A stretch of 19,174 nucleotides of DNA from NCBI GenBank assembly GCA_937901345.1, contig CALCHM010000195.1:1-19174 (forward strand), given 5' to 3'. Below are positions 8,858 through 15,560 of this stretch, in pieces (the first letter of the stretch is position 1; every line of letters begins with the position of its first letter). A program made the position numbers and the translations under genes. The DNA comes from an uncultured Prevotella sp. (GTDB lineage Bacteria > Bacteroidota > Bacteroidia > Bacteroidales > Bacteroidaceae). The notes below the pieces were generated by a model. It saw only the letters and a list, made by a program, of their open reading frames with translations, made no database searches and was not told the origin of the DNA.

Positions 8858-10171
8858 ATGTCTGCATTTATTATAGAAGGAGGCCACTTGCTGAAAGGCG
8901 AGATTGTCCCTCAAGGCGCAAAGAATGAAGCGCTTCAGGTGATTTGCGCCACACTGCTCACATCAGAAAAAGTCAGAATCACAAACATTCCGAACATACT
9001 TGACGTAAACAATTTAATTCAATTGCTTGCTGACATCGGTGTGGAGGTTGAAAAACACGCTGAGGGCGACTTTTCATTTCAGGCAAATTCGATTAACCTC
9101 GATTACCTCAATTCCGAAGCTTTTCTACGCAAATGCTCTCAACTCCGTGGCAGTGTCTTGCTTGTCGGACCTTTGTTAGCGCGCTTTGGTTGTGCAACAT
9201 TGTCTAAACCTGGAGGTGATAAAATCGGCAGACGTCGCCTTGACACTCACTTCTTTGGTTTTCAAAAATTAGGAGCGCAATTCTCTTTCTGTGAAGCAAA
9301 CGACACCTTCAAAATTTACACCTCAGAGCGCTTAAAGGGTACGAATATGTTGCTTGATGAAGCTTCAGTAACGGGCACAGCTAACATTATTATGGCAGCC
9401 GTGCTTGCTCAAGGTAAAACCACGATCTACAATGCGGCTTGCGAACCCTATATACAACAACTTTGCAAGATGTTGAAATTGATGGGTGCAAAGATTTCAG
9501 GGATTGGTTCTAATTTGCTCTACATAGAAGGAGTTGACCATCTGGATGGCACTACGCATCGGATTCTGCCCGACATGATTGAAATCGGAAGTTTCATCGG
9601 TATGGCTGCGATGATTGGTGATGGCATCACAATTAAGGATGTAGCCTATGACGAACTAGGCATCATCCCTGATGCTTTTACAAGATTAGGCATCAAGATG
9701 GAGCGTATTGGCGACGACCTTTTCATCCCGCGCCAAGAACATTACGTTATCGAGAGTTTTCTTGATGGTTCATTCATGACGCTTGCCGACGCTCCCTGGC
9801 CTGGACTTACTCCTGACTTACTTAGCGTATTGCTGGTTGTAGCAACACAAGCGAAGGGAAGCGTACTCATCCATCAAAAGATGTTTGAAAGTCGCCTGTT
9901 CTTTGTGGATAAACTCATTGATATGGGTGCTCAAATTATACTTTGCGATCCGCATAGAGCCGTTGTCATCGGTCACGACAGAGAAATTCAACTCAAGGCG
10001 CGCAAAATGTCATCACCCGACATTCGTGCTGGCATCGCTTTACTTATTGCCGCACTTACGGCTGAGGGTGTGAGTCGCATTGACAACATTCATCAGATTG
10101 ACCGCGGTTATGAAAATATCGAGCAGCGCCTGCAAGCTCTAGGCGCCGTAATACACAGAGAGAAACCATGA
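8858..10171 (+). CDS. murA: UDP-N-acetylglucosamine 1-carboxyvinyltransferase MurA (Asp variant)
   Basis: A 437-residue cytoplasmic enzyme that transfers enolpyruvate from PEP to UDP-GlcNAc, the first committed step of peptidoglycan synthesis. The N-terminal QGAKNEAL holds Lys22 and Asn23, as in E. coli. GPLLARFGCATLSKPGGDKIGRRRLD is the catalytic-loop region, and the residue that is Cys115 in E. coli MurA is Asp121 here (codon 9218-9220). Asp at this place is known in MurA enzymes of Mycobacterium and Chlamydia and gives fosfomycin insensitivity, because the drug alkylates the Cys. Later blocks include TPDLLSVLLVVATQAKG and DIRAGIALLIAAL, typical of the EPSP-synthase fold. It overlaps rimM by four bases (ATGA), which suggests translational coupling. 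Confidence 0.97.
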   Translation: MSAFIIEGGHLLKGEIVPQGAKNEALQVICATLLTSEKVRITNIPNILDVNNLIQLLADIGVEVEKHAEGDFSFQANSINLDYLNSEAFLRKCSQLRGSVLLVGPLLARFGCATLSKPGGDKIGRRRLDTHFFGFQKLGAQFSFCEANDTFKIYTSERLKGTNMLLDEASVTGTANIIMAAVLAQGKTTIYNAACEPYIQQLCKMLKLMGAKISGIGSNLLYIEGVDHLDGTTHRILPDMIEIGSFIGMAAMIGDGITIKDVAYDELGIIPDAFTRLGIKMERIGDDLFIPRQEHYVIESFLDGSFMTLADAPWPGLTPDLLSVLLVVATQAKGSVLIHQKMFESRLFFVDKLIDMGAQIILCDPHRAVVIGHDREIQLKARKMSSPDIRAGIALLIAALTAEGVSRIDNIHQIDRGYENIEQRLQALGAVIHREKP

Positions 10172-10698
10172 TACACAACGACGAAGTTTACCATATTGGA
10201 TACATTCAAAAGTTTCGCGGTCTTCAGGGCGAAGTAGAATTACAATTTACTGATGACCCTTTCGATCGCGGCACGGCTGAATATCTCGTATTGAAAATTG
10301 ATGAAATCCTCGTGCCATTTTTTCTTGAAAACTATCGCTTTAAAAACAACGATACGGCCATTCTAAAGTTTGAGGACATAAATAACGAAGTGCAAGCAAA
10401 GAAACTTGTAGGACTGCAAGTGTATTACCCTCTTGAACATCTTAACGAAGATGAAGATCAAGAACTCTCTTCACTCAAAGCCCTAACTGGATTTGTGCTT
10501 TACGATGAACATGCAGGAGAAGTGGGTAAAATAACGTTAGTTGACGACTCTTCCTACAACACGCTCTTCTATGTAGAGCATCCCCAAATGGGCGAAATCG
10601 TCTTACCTTACCACGACGATTTCCTTATTGACTACAATCTTTCAAACCGCACTATCACCCTGTCCCTTCCACAGGGAATAATTGATCTGAACGTATGA
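10168..10698 (+). CDS. rimM: Ribosome maturation factor RimM
   Basis: A 176-residue cytoplasmic factor that binds ribosomal protein uS19 and helps 16S rRNA processing and 30S head assembly. The N-terminal RimM domain shows GYIQKFRGLQGEVEL (11-25). The C-terminal PRC-barrel-like domain starts near residue 100 (LTGFVLYDEHAGEVGKI) and includes IVLPYHDDFLIDYN. The length fits the family. It starts inside the murA stop (ATGA at 10168-10171) and its own stop overlaps the dxr start (ATGA at 10695-10698). rimM usually lies beside trmD and rpsP in proteobacteria, so the murA-rimM-dxr arrangement is a lineage trait. Confidence 0.95.
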   Translation: MIHNDEVYHIGYIQKFRGLQGEVELQFTDDPFDRGTAEYLVLKIDEILVPFFLENYRFKNNDTAILKFEDINNEVQAKKLVGLQVYYPLEHLNEDEDQELSSLKALTGFVLYDEHAGEVGKITLVDDSSYNTLFYVEHPQMGEIVLPYHDDFLIDYNLSNRTITLSLPQGIIDLNV

Positions 10699-11843
10699 AG
10701 AAAGTTTGCATCCTAGGCGCTACAGGATCGATTGGCACACAGGCACTCGACGTAATCCGACAACACCCTGAGCATTTTGAAGCACATACACTTACCGCCT
10801 ATAACAACGCCCCTTTGCTTATCCAACAAGCACGCGAGTTTCAACCCGATACTGTAGTGATTGTTAGAGAAGATTTATACCAGGAAGTTTCTAACGCACT
10901 TGCAGATCTCCCCATTAAGGTATATACAGGCTGTCAGGCGCTTTGCGAGGTGGTAGCGAATGCTGAGATAGACATTGTTCTGACAGCAATGGTAGGTTTT
11001 GCGGGATTGCGCCCCACTATCGCCGCTATTCAGGCTCACAAAACGATCGCCCTTGCCAACAAGGAAACGCTTGTTGTCGCGGGTGAACTTATTTGCGAAC
11101 TAGCCATTAAGAACAGAGTAGCCATTTTGCCCGTTGATAGCGAACACTCAGCCATCCTTCAATCGATTACGGGCGAAGGCGACAACAAGATTGAGAAGAT
11201 TCTTCTCACCGCTTCTGGTGGTCCCTTCCGCACCTTTAGCAAAGAGCAGATGGAAGCGGTTACGCCCTCACAAGCACTTCGACATCCCAATTGGGAAATG
11301 GGAGCAAAAATCACTATTGACTCTGCCACCCTCATGAACAAGGGGTTTGAAATGATTGAGGCAAAATGGTTGTTTGATATATCGCCAGCAGACATCGAAG
11401 TGGTGGTACATCCTGAAAGTATCATTCATAGTGCTGTGCAATTCACCGACGGCAGTGTAAAAGCGCAACTCGGAGTCCCCGACATGCGTCTCCCCATTCA
11501 GTATGCCTTCACCTACCCCGCTCGTTTACCTCTCTCTGGCGAACGCCTTAATCTCTTTGCACTCCAACAGATGCATTTTGAACCTGCCGACATGGAACGC
11601 TTCCCTTGCCTACGCTTAGCTTATGAAGCAATTGAAGAAGGAGGTACCGCTCCATGTGTGCTCAATGCTGCTAACGAGATTGTCAATCTGGCATTCAGAC
11701 AGGGAAAAATCTCCTACCCAAGCATCGCACGAATTATTGAAGAAACCATGCACAGTTTGCCTGTAATTCAAAATCCGACGCTGGAACAACTCATTGAAAG
11801 CGACGCTAAGGCACGCCAAATTGCTTCCGACCTTATATTATAA
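10695..11843 (+). CDS. dxr: 1-deoxy-D-xylulose 5-phosphate reductoisomerase
   Basis: A 382-residue NADPH-dependent enzyme that converts DXP to methylerythritol 4-phosphate, the first committed step of the MEP isoprenoid pathway. GATGSIG (8-14) is the nucleotide-binding loop. ALANKETLVVAGELI (119-133) is a family signature. PVDSEHSAI holds metal ligands Asp148 and Glu150. HPNWEMG holds His197 and flap Trp200. IDSATLMNKGFEMIEA holds Ser210, Asn215, Lys216 and Glu219. All key residues of the E. coli enzyme are therefore present, so activity and fosmidomycin binding are expected. It also supplies precursors for undecaprenyl carrier lipid, which ties it to murA in the same operon. Also called ispC. 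Confidence 0.97.
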   Translation: MKKVCILGATGSIGTQALDVIRQHPEHFEAHTLTAYNNAPLLIQQAREFQPDTVVIVREDLYQEVSNALADLPIKVYTGCQALCEVVANAEIDIVLTAMVGFAGLRPTIAAIQAHKTIALANKETLVVAGELICELAIKNRVAILPVDSEHSAILQSITGEGDNKIEKILLTASGGPFRTFSKEQMEAVTPSQALRHPNWEMGAKITIDSATLMNKGFEMIEAKWLFDISPADIEVVVHPESIIHSAVQFTDGSVKAQLGVPDMRLPIQYAFTYPARLPLSGERLNLFALQQMHFEPADMERFPCLRLAYEAIEEGGTAPCVLNAANEIVNLAFRQGKISYPSIARIIEETMHSLPVIQNPTLEQLIESDAKARQIASDLIL

Positions 11844-11912
11844 TTGAGAACAACAATAAAGATAAATACTGAAATAACTAGAAACCCGAAATCCTTCACA
11901 AATAACTAAACT

Positions 11913-13274
11913 ATGTCAATCGGACTTTTACAAATTCTCCAACTCATTTTGTGCTTCGCCCTACTCATTACGCTTCATGAGGGCGGTCATTTTCTGTTTG
12001 CACGTCTCTTTAAAATTCGCGTAGAAAAATTCTGCCTCTTCTTCGACCCTTGGTTCTCACTCAAACTCTTTACGTTTAAGGGCACAGCCTACCACCTTGG
12101 ATGGATTCCACTCGGTGGTTACGTTAAGATTGCGGGAATGATTGACGAATCTATGGACACCGAGCAGATGAAGCACCCCGTAAAAGACGATGAATTTCGC
12201 GCAAAACCTGCTTATCAACGCTTGCTTGTAATGATAGGTGGTGTGCTCATCAACTTCTTAACTGCTCTCATTATATATGTAGGCATTCTCTTCACGTGGG
12301 GTGAAAAATATATTCCTGTTAAAAACATGACCCACGGTTTCATGTTCAGTGAAACGGCCAAAGCGCATGGTTTTCAAGATGGAGACATCCCCGTTCGCAC
12401 CAATCTCGGCGAACTTCACAAGATGAACGGTGACTTCTTCCGTTCGCTTGCTGATGCCGACACCATCGTTGTAATGCGCAATGGTGCACACCACAACGTT
12501 GTGCCTGGAGTTGAGCGCAGTTTGCTTGAAATCGGTTCTGCCAAGAGTGCCACTCCCTACATTGCTCAGCGCATCCCTTCTGTAATTGAACAAGTCGCCC
12601 CCAATTCGGCAGCAGCAATTGCAGGCATCCACCCGGGCGATCAAATCATTGCGCTTGACTCTGCTACACTGACAACGTGGAATGAATTCCAAGCGCTCAT
12701 GCACGTCAAGAATAATGCCCTGCAAACTTCCACTCCTGAAGAAGCAAACGCACTGCGAGAAGTGACGCTCGTTATCCAACGCAACAATGCAACGATTGAC
12801 ACCCTTCGCACAACCCTCCCCGAGGACTTGAAGTTAGGTGTGATTTTCAAAGCACCTGAATATGATGTGGTGGTTAAGAAATATACTTTCCTCGAAAGTA
12901 TTCCCGCAGGAATTATACATGGTTGCAACGTGCTCACAGGTTATGTGAGCGACTTGAAATATCTCTTCACAAAGGAAGGAGCAAGCAGTGTGGGTTCGTT
13001 TGGCACAATTGCAAATCTCTTCCCCGATGCTTGGGATTGGCAACGCTTTTGGGAACTCACTGCCTTCATTTCGCTTATGCTTGCATTTATGAACATTCTT
13101 CCCATCCCTGCGCTCGATGGCGGTCACGTGCTCTTCTTGCTTTACGAAGTCATTACACGCCGTAAACCTTCCGACCGTTTCCTTGAAATCACACAAAGCA
13201 TAGGCATGTACCTTTTGCTAGCACTCATGGCCTTTGCCATTTTTAACGATTGCAGTAATTTGGGGGTATTTTAA
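11913..13274 (+). CDS. rseP: Site-2 metalloprotease RseP (M50 family)
   Basis: A 453-residue intramembrane zinc protease of regulated intramembrane proteolysis. The first membrane segment carries HEGGH (His22, Glu23, His26), the HExxH zinc site. GGYVKIAGM follows at about 70-78. A second membrane segment spans about 105-127. A periplasmic part of about 130-330 has at least one PDZ domain, seen as IEQVAPNSAAAIAGIHPGDQIIALD. The third segment has NILPIPALDGGH with the third zinc ligand Asp402, and a last segment is near the C-terminus. Its Bacteroidetes substrates are not well defined; in E. coli it cuts the anti-sigma factor RseA. It lies 69 bases after dxr, apparently last in the operon, and is followed by hairpins. 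Confidence 0.95.
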   Translation: MSIGLLQILQLILCFALLITLHEGGHFLFARLFKIRVEKFCLFFDPWFSLKLFTFKGTAYHLGWIPLGGYVKIAGMIDESMDTEQMKHPVKDDEFRAKPAYQRLLVMIGGVLINFLTALIIYVGILFTWGEKYIPVKNMTHGFMFSETAKAHGFQDGDIPVRTNLGELHKMNGDFFRSLADADTIVVMRNGAHHNVVPGVERSLLEIGSAKSATPYIAQRIPSVIEQVAPNSAAAIAGIHPGDQIIALDSATLTTWNEFQALMHVKNNALQTSTPEEANALREVTLVIQRNNATIDTLRTTLPEDLKLGVIFKAPEYDVVVKKYTFLESIPAGIIHGCNVLTGYVSDLKYLFTKEGASSVGSFGTIANLFPDAWDWQRFWELTAFISLMLAFMNILPIPALDGGHVLFLLYEVITRRKPSDRFLEITQSIGMYLLLALMAFAIFNDCSNLGVF

Positions 13275-13280
13275 TTGAGT

Positions 13281-13318
13281 GCAGAGTAGAGTCACCATAA
13301 GAAATGACTCCTCACTGC
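13281..13318 (+). terminator. Imperfect hairpin just after rseP
   Basis: The 14-base arms 13281-13294 and 13305-13318 pair at 11 of 14 positions, including an uninterrupted inner GAGTCA/TGACTC stem. It begins 6 bases after the rseP stop. No T-run follows, so termination here is doubtful; it may shield the mRNA end or slow polymerase before the stronger hairpin at 13345-13389. Confidence 0.35.
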
Positions 13319-13344
13319 GAACAACTCTCACCGTATATTTACTT

Positions 13345-13393
13345 TCGCTACGCCAACTTTCCAACAATCGCGGAAAGTTGGCGTAGCGATTTT
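13345..13393 (+). terminator. Strong hairpin, probable operon terminator after rseP
   Basis: Two 18-base arms (13345-13362 and 13372-13389) are perfect reverse complements around a 9-base loop. Four T's (13390-13393) follow on the plus strand. The stem is GC-rich at its centre and about 70 bases past the rseP stop. The T-run is short, but stem strength and position make it the best terminator candidate for the long plus-strand operon. Confidence 0.7.
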
Positions 13394-13400
13394 GAAAACG

Positions 13401-13568
13401 TATGGAGCCTTGCAGATTTGCACGGCAGGATTTGGAATCCGGATGGAGCTATGCAGAGCGCATAGACAGATTTACAAAAAATATGAGGTGTTGCAGATCT
13501 GCACGAAGGAATTGCGAATGTGGATGGCGCTATGCAGAGCGCATAGACGGATTTACAAAAAATATGAG
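13401..13568. repeat. Tandem 81-base repeat, two full copies plus a 6-base remnant
   Basis: Copy 1 (13401-13481) and copy 2 (13482-13562) align without gaps at 66 of 81 positions by hand count, and TATGAG at 13563-13568 starts a third unit. The 3' half of each unit is nearly invariant and holds a small hairpin (CTATGC/GCATAG around AGAGC). The 5' half holds a palindrome that is perfect in copy 2 (TGCAGATCTGCA, 13491-13502). The unit equals 27 codons, so open frames run through it on both strands. No start context, promoter or known protein match supports coding. Confidence 0.85.
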
Positions 13569-13577
13569 TCAAAACAA

Positions 13578-13645
13578 GGCGAGGAGGCACAAGGGCGAAG
13601 GGGAACTGTACTTATGGGACTACTGCTATATTATCGCGAAAAATA
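13578..13645 (-). repeat. Dispersed non-coding element, copy A
   Basis: Read on the minus strand, this stretch has ATAATATAGCAGT (13622-13634) and then TACAGTTCCCCTTCGCC (13594-13610), preceded by a T-run. The same order of blocks recurs on the plus strand at 18692-18775 and, more diverged, at 18269-18336. The exact ends are not defined. No terminal inverted repeats or target duplications are obvious. Confidence 0.5.
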
Positions 13646-13755
13646 AGCAAACTATCTTGGCAAACAAAGTTTACAATTCCTATCAAAACGACACAAAAAG
13701 GGCGTTGAAAGATACAAAATATCAGAAAGTTAGCACTACGTTAACTTATTTTTAC

Positions 13756-13763
13756 TATCTTTG
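13756..13763 (+). promoter_or_regulatory. Candidate -7 box of the glgA promoter
   Basis: TATCTTTG matches the Bacteroidetes -7 consensus TAnnTTTG and lies 25 bases before the glgA ATG, which predicts a very short leader. A weak TTAG at 13730-13733 is about 22 bases upstream, near the usual -33 spacing but a poor match. The location after an operon terminator and before an independent gene supports a promoter here. Confidence 0.5.
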
Positions 13764-13788
13764 CCGCGCTTTTTAACATACTATATAA

Positions 13789-15459
13789 ATGGCACAGACT
13801 AAACTTAATCCTAGTGTAATATTTGAAACAAGTTGGGAAGTGTGTAACAAGGTAGGCGGTATTTACACCGTGCTTTCTTCTCGCGCAAACACGCTCCAAC
13901 AGAGCCATCAGGACAAGGTATTCTTCATCGGTCCTGACATTTGGCAAGACAAGGAAAATCCTCTGTTCAAAGAAAACAAGCGCCTCTTGACAAAGTGGAA
14001 GAAGGCAGCGACTGAAGTTGGTGTGAACGCACGCATCGGTCGTTGGAACGTGCCTGGTGCACCCATTGCTATTTTAGTTGACTTCCAACCTTTCTTTGAG
14101 GCGAAAAACGATATCTATGCCGAAGCATGGAATGCCTTCCAGGTGGATTCGCTCCATGCTTATGGTGACTACGATGAGGCTTCGATGTTCTCGTATGCCG
14201 CAGGTAAATTTGTTGAAGCAGTTGTAAAAGCAGGACTTCTTGAAGGCGAAAGCATCATTTATCAGGCACACGAATGGATGTCAGGTCTCGGCATGCTCTT
14301 CTTGAAGAAGGAATGCCCCGAGGTTGCAACGATCTTCACAACTCACGCAACAAGCATCGGTCGTTCAATCGCTGGCAACAACAAGTTGCTCTATAAGTAC
14401 TTCCACGGTTATAACGGCGACCAAATGGCTGCCGAACTCTCTATGGAAGCCAAGCACAGCATTGAAAAGCAAAGTGCTCACGGTGCAGACTGCTTCACAA
14501 CAGTGAGCATGTTTACCGACCGCGAATGTAAGCAACTTCTTGATAAACCCGCAGACGTAGTGCTCCCCAACGGTTTCGAAAACGACTTCGTACCCAAGGG
14601 TGCTGCCTTCACAAAGAAACGCAAGGAAGCACGCAAGTGCATCCTCAACGTTGCTAGCAAATTGATTGGTGAAGAACTTGATGACACTACGCTCATCGTA
14701 AGCACATCAGGTCGCAACGACTTCCGCTGTAAGGGTTTTGACGTCTACATGGAGGCCCTTGCACAACTCAACGCTCGCATGAAGACCATAGCGCAGGCGG
14801 AAGAAGAACTCGTTTCACAAAAGGTGTTGGCACTCATCGAAGTGCCCTGCTGGACGAAGGAACCCCGAAAGGATCTCCTCGAACGCTTGAACGGTACTGA
14901 CATCACAGAAGGCGGACTCCACACGCCCATGATTACCCACGACCTCTACAACCTTAATGAAGACCGCATTCTCTGTCTCATTAAGCAACTTGGACTTTGG
15001 AACACAAAGAACGATGCTGTAAAGGTTGTGCTCGTGCCTTGCTACTTGGAAGGTGCTGACGGCATTTTCAACATGCCCTACTACGACCTTCTCACAGCCA
15101 ACGACCTCTGCCTCTATCCCTCATATTACGAACCTTGGGGATATACTCCGCTCGAAAGTTGTGCATTCAAGGCACCCTGTATCACAACCGACCTTTCAGG
15201 ATTCGGACAGTGGGTAAACGATGTGCTCGGTTATCAAGGCGAACTTTCTGACGGCGTAAAGGTCATCCACCGTGACGACGACAACTATTTCGACGTGTCA
15301 CGCGAAATGTGTGAAGCCATTGAAGCCATGATGCGCATGCCGCTTAAAGACAGAGCAACGCTCTGCAAAAAGGCTGCAGCACTCGCAGACAAGGCTCAGT
15401 GGAAAAACTTCATCAAGCACTATTTCGAGGCTTACGACTTCGCACTGAGAAACAAGTAA
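13789..15459 (+). CDS. glgA: Glycogen synthase, eukaryote-type GT3 family
   Basis: A 556-residue cytoplasmic glucosyltransferase that extends alpha-1,4-glucan chains. FETSWEVCNKVGGIYTVLSSR (12-32) resembles the start of yeast and animal glycogen synthases (GT3), not the KTGGL start of bacterial GT5 GlgA. The E-x7-E motif YEPWGYTPLE (Glu448 and Glu456), followed by CITTDLSGFGQWV, is the donor-site signature. At 556 residues it is shorter than the roughly 700-residue eukaryotic enzymes and lacks their phosphorylated tails. GT3 enzymes usually use UDP-glucose, and glycogen synthesis from UDP-glucose has been described in a Prevotella, so that donor is likely. The phosphorylase gene follows by 101 bases. 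The symbol is used for function; homology is to GSY/GYS. Confidence 0.95.
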   Translation: MAQTKLNPSVIFETSWEVCNKVGGIYTVLSSRANTLQQSHQDKVFFIGPDIWQDKENPLFKENKRLLTKWKKAATEVGVNARIGRWNVPGAPIAILVDFQPFFEAKNDIYAEAWNAFQVDSLHAYGDYDEASMFSYAAGKFVEAVVKAGLLEGESIIYQAHEWMSGLGMLFLKKECPEVATIFTTHATSIGRSIAGNNKLLYKYFHGYNGDQMAAELSMEAKHSIEKQSAHGADCFTTVSMFTDRECKQLLDKPADVVLPNGFENDFVPKGAAFTKKRKEARKCILNVASKLIGEELDDTTLIVSTSGRNDFRCKGFDVYMEALAQLNARMKTIAQAEEELVSQKVLALIEVPCWTKEPRKDLLERLNGTDITEGGLHTPMITHDLYNLNEDRILCLIKQLGLWNTKNDAVKVVLVPCYLEGADGIFNMPYYDLLTANDLCLYPSYYEPWGYTPLESCAFKAPCITTDLSGFGQWVNDVLGYQGELSDGVKVIHRDDDNYFDVSREMCEAIEAMMRMPLKDRATLCKKAAALADKAQWKNFIKHYFEAYDFALRNK

Positions 15460-15474
15460 GAGGTTATTTTCTAA

Positions 15475-15510
15475 ATCTAGAACATCTAGAATATCTAGAG
15501 CATCTAGAAA
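15475..15510. repeat. Four tandem 9-base units, each with TCTAGA
   Basis: Units ATCTAGAAC, ATCTAGAAT, ATCTAGAGC and ATCTAGAAA follow without gaps in the glgA-glgP spacer. The palindrome TCTAGA is therefore repeated every 9 bases. The array starts 15 bases after the glgA stop. It may be a slippage-prone satellite or an array of binding sites; nothing here proves a role. Confidence 0.9.
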
Positions 15511-15535
15511 AATATCCCCCAATAGAAAGAAACAA

Positions 15536-15555
15536 TTTTTATTGATCAATAAAAA
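15536..15555. promoter_or_regulatory. Perfect 20-base palindrome in the glgP leader
   Basis: TTTTTATTGATCAATAAAAA is its own reverse complement and ends five bases before the glgP ATG. It could be an operator, or a weak RNA hairpin that masks the translation start. There is no Shine-Dalgarno sequence, as is usual in Bacteroidetes. AT-richness makes short palindromes common, but 20 perfect bases is notable. Confidence 0.5.
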
Positions 15556-15560
15556 ACAAC

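Noticed and set aside
12258..12779. Minus-strand frame of 173 codons inside rseP
   Set aside because: It is antisense to the periplasmic and PDZ region of a well-supported rseP, Cys- and Arg-rich, with no family match.
13348..13776. Open frames on both strands across the 81-base tandem repeat (80, 84 and 124 codons)
   Set aside because: They stay open because the repeat period is a multiple of three. They overlap each other in several frames, lack a credible start context and match no family I know. Treated as repeat DNA.
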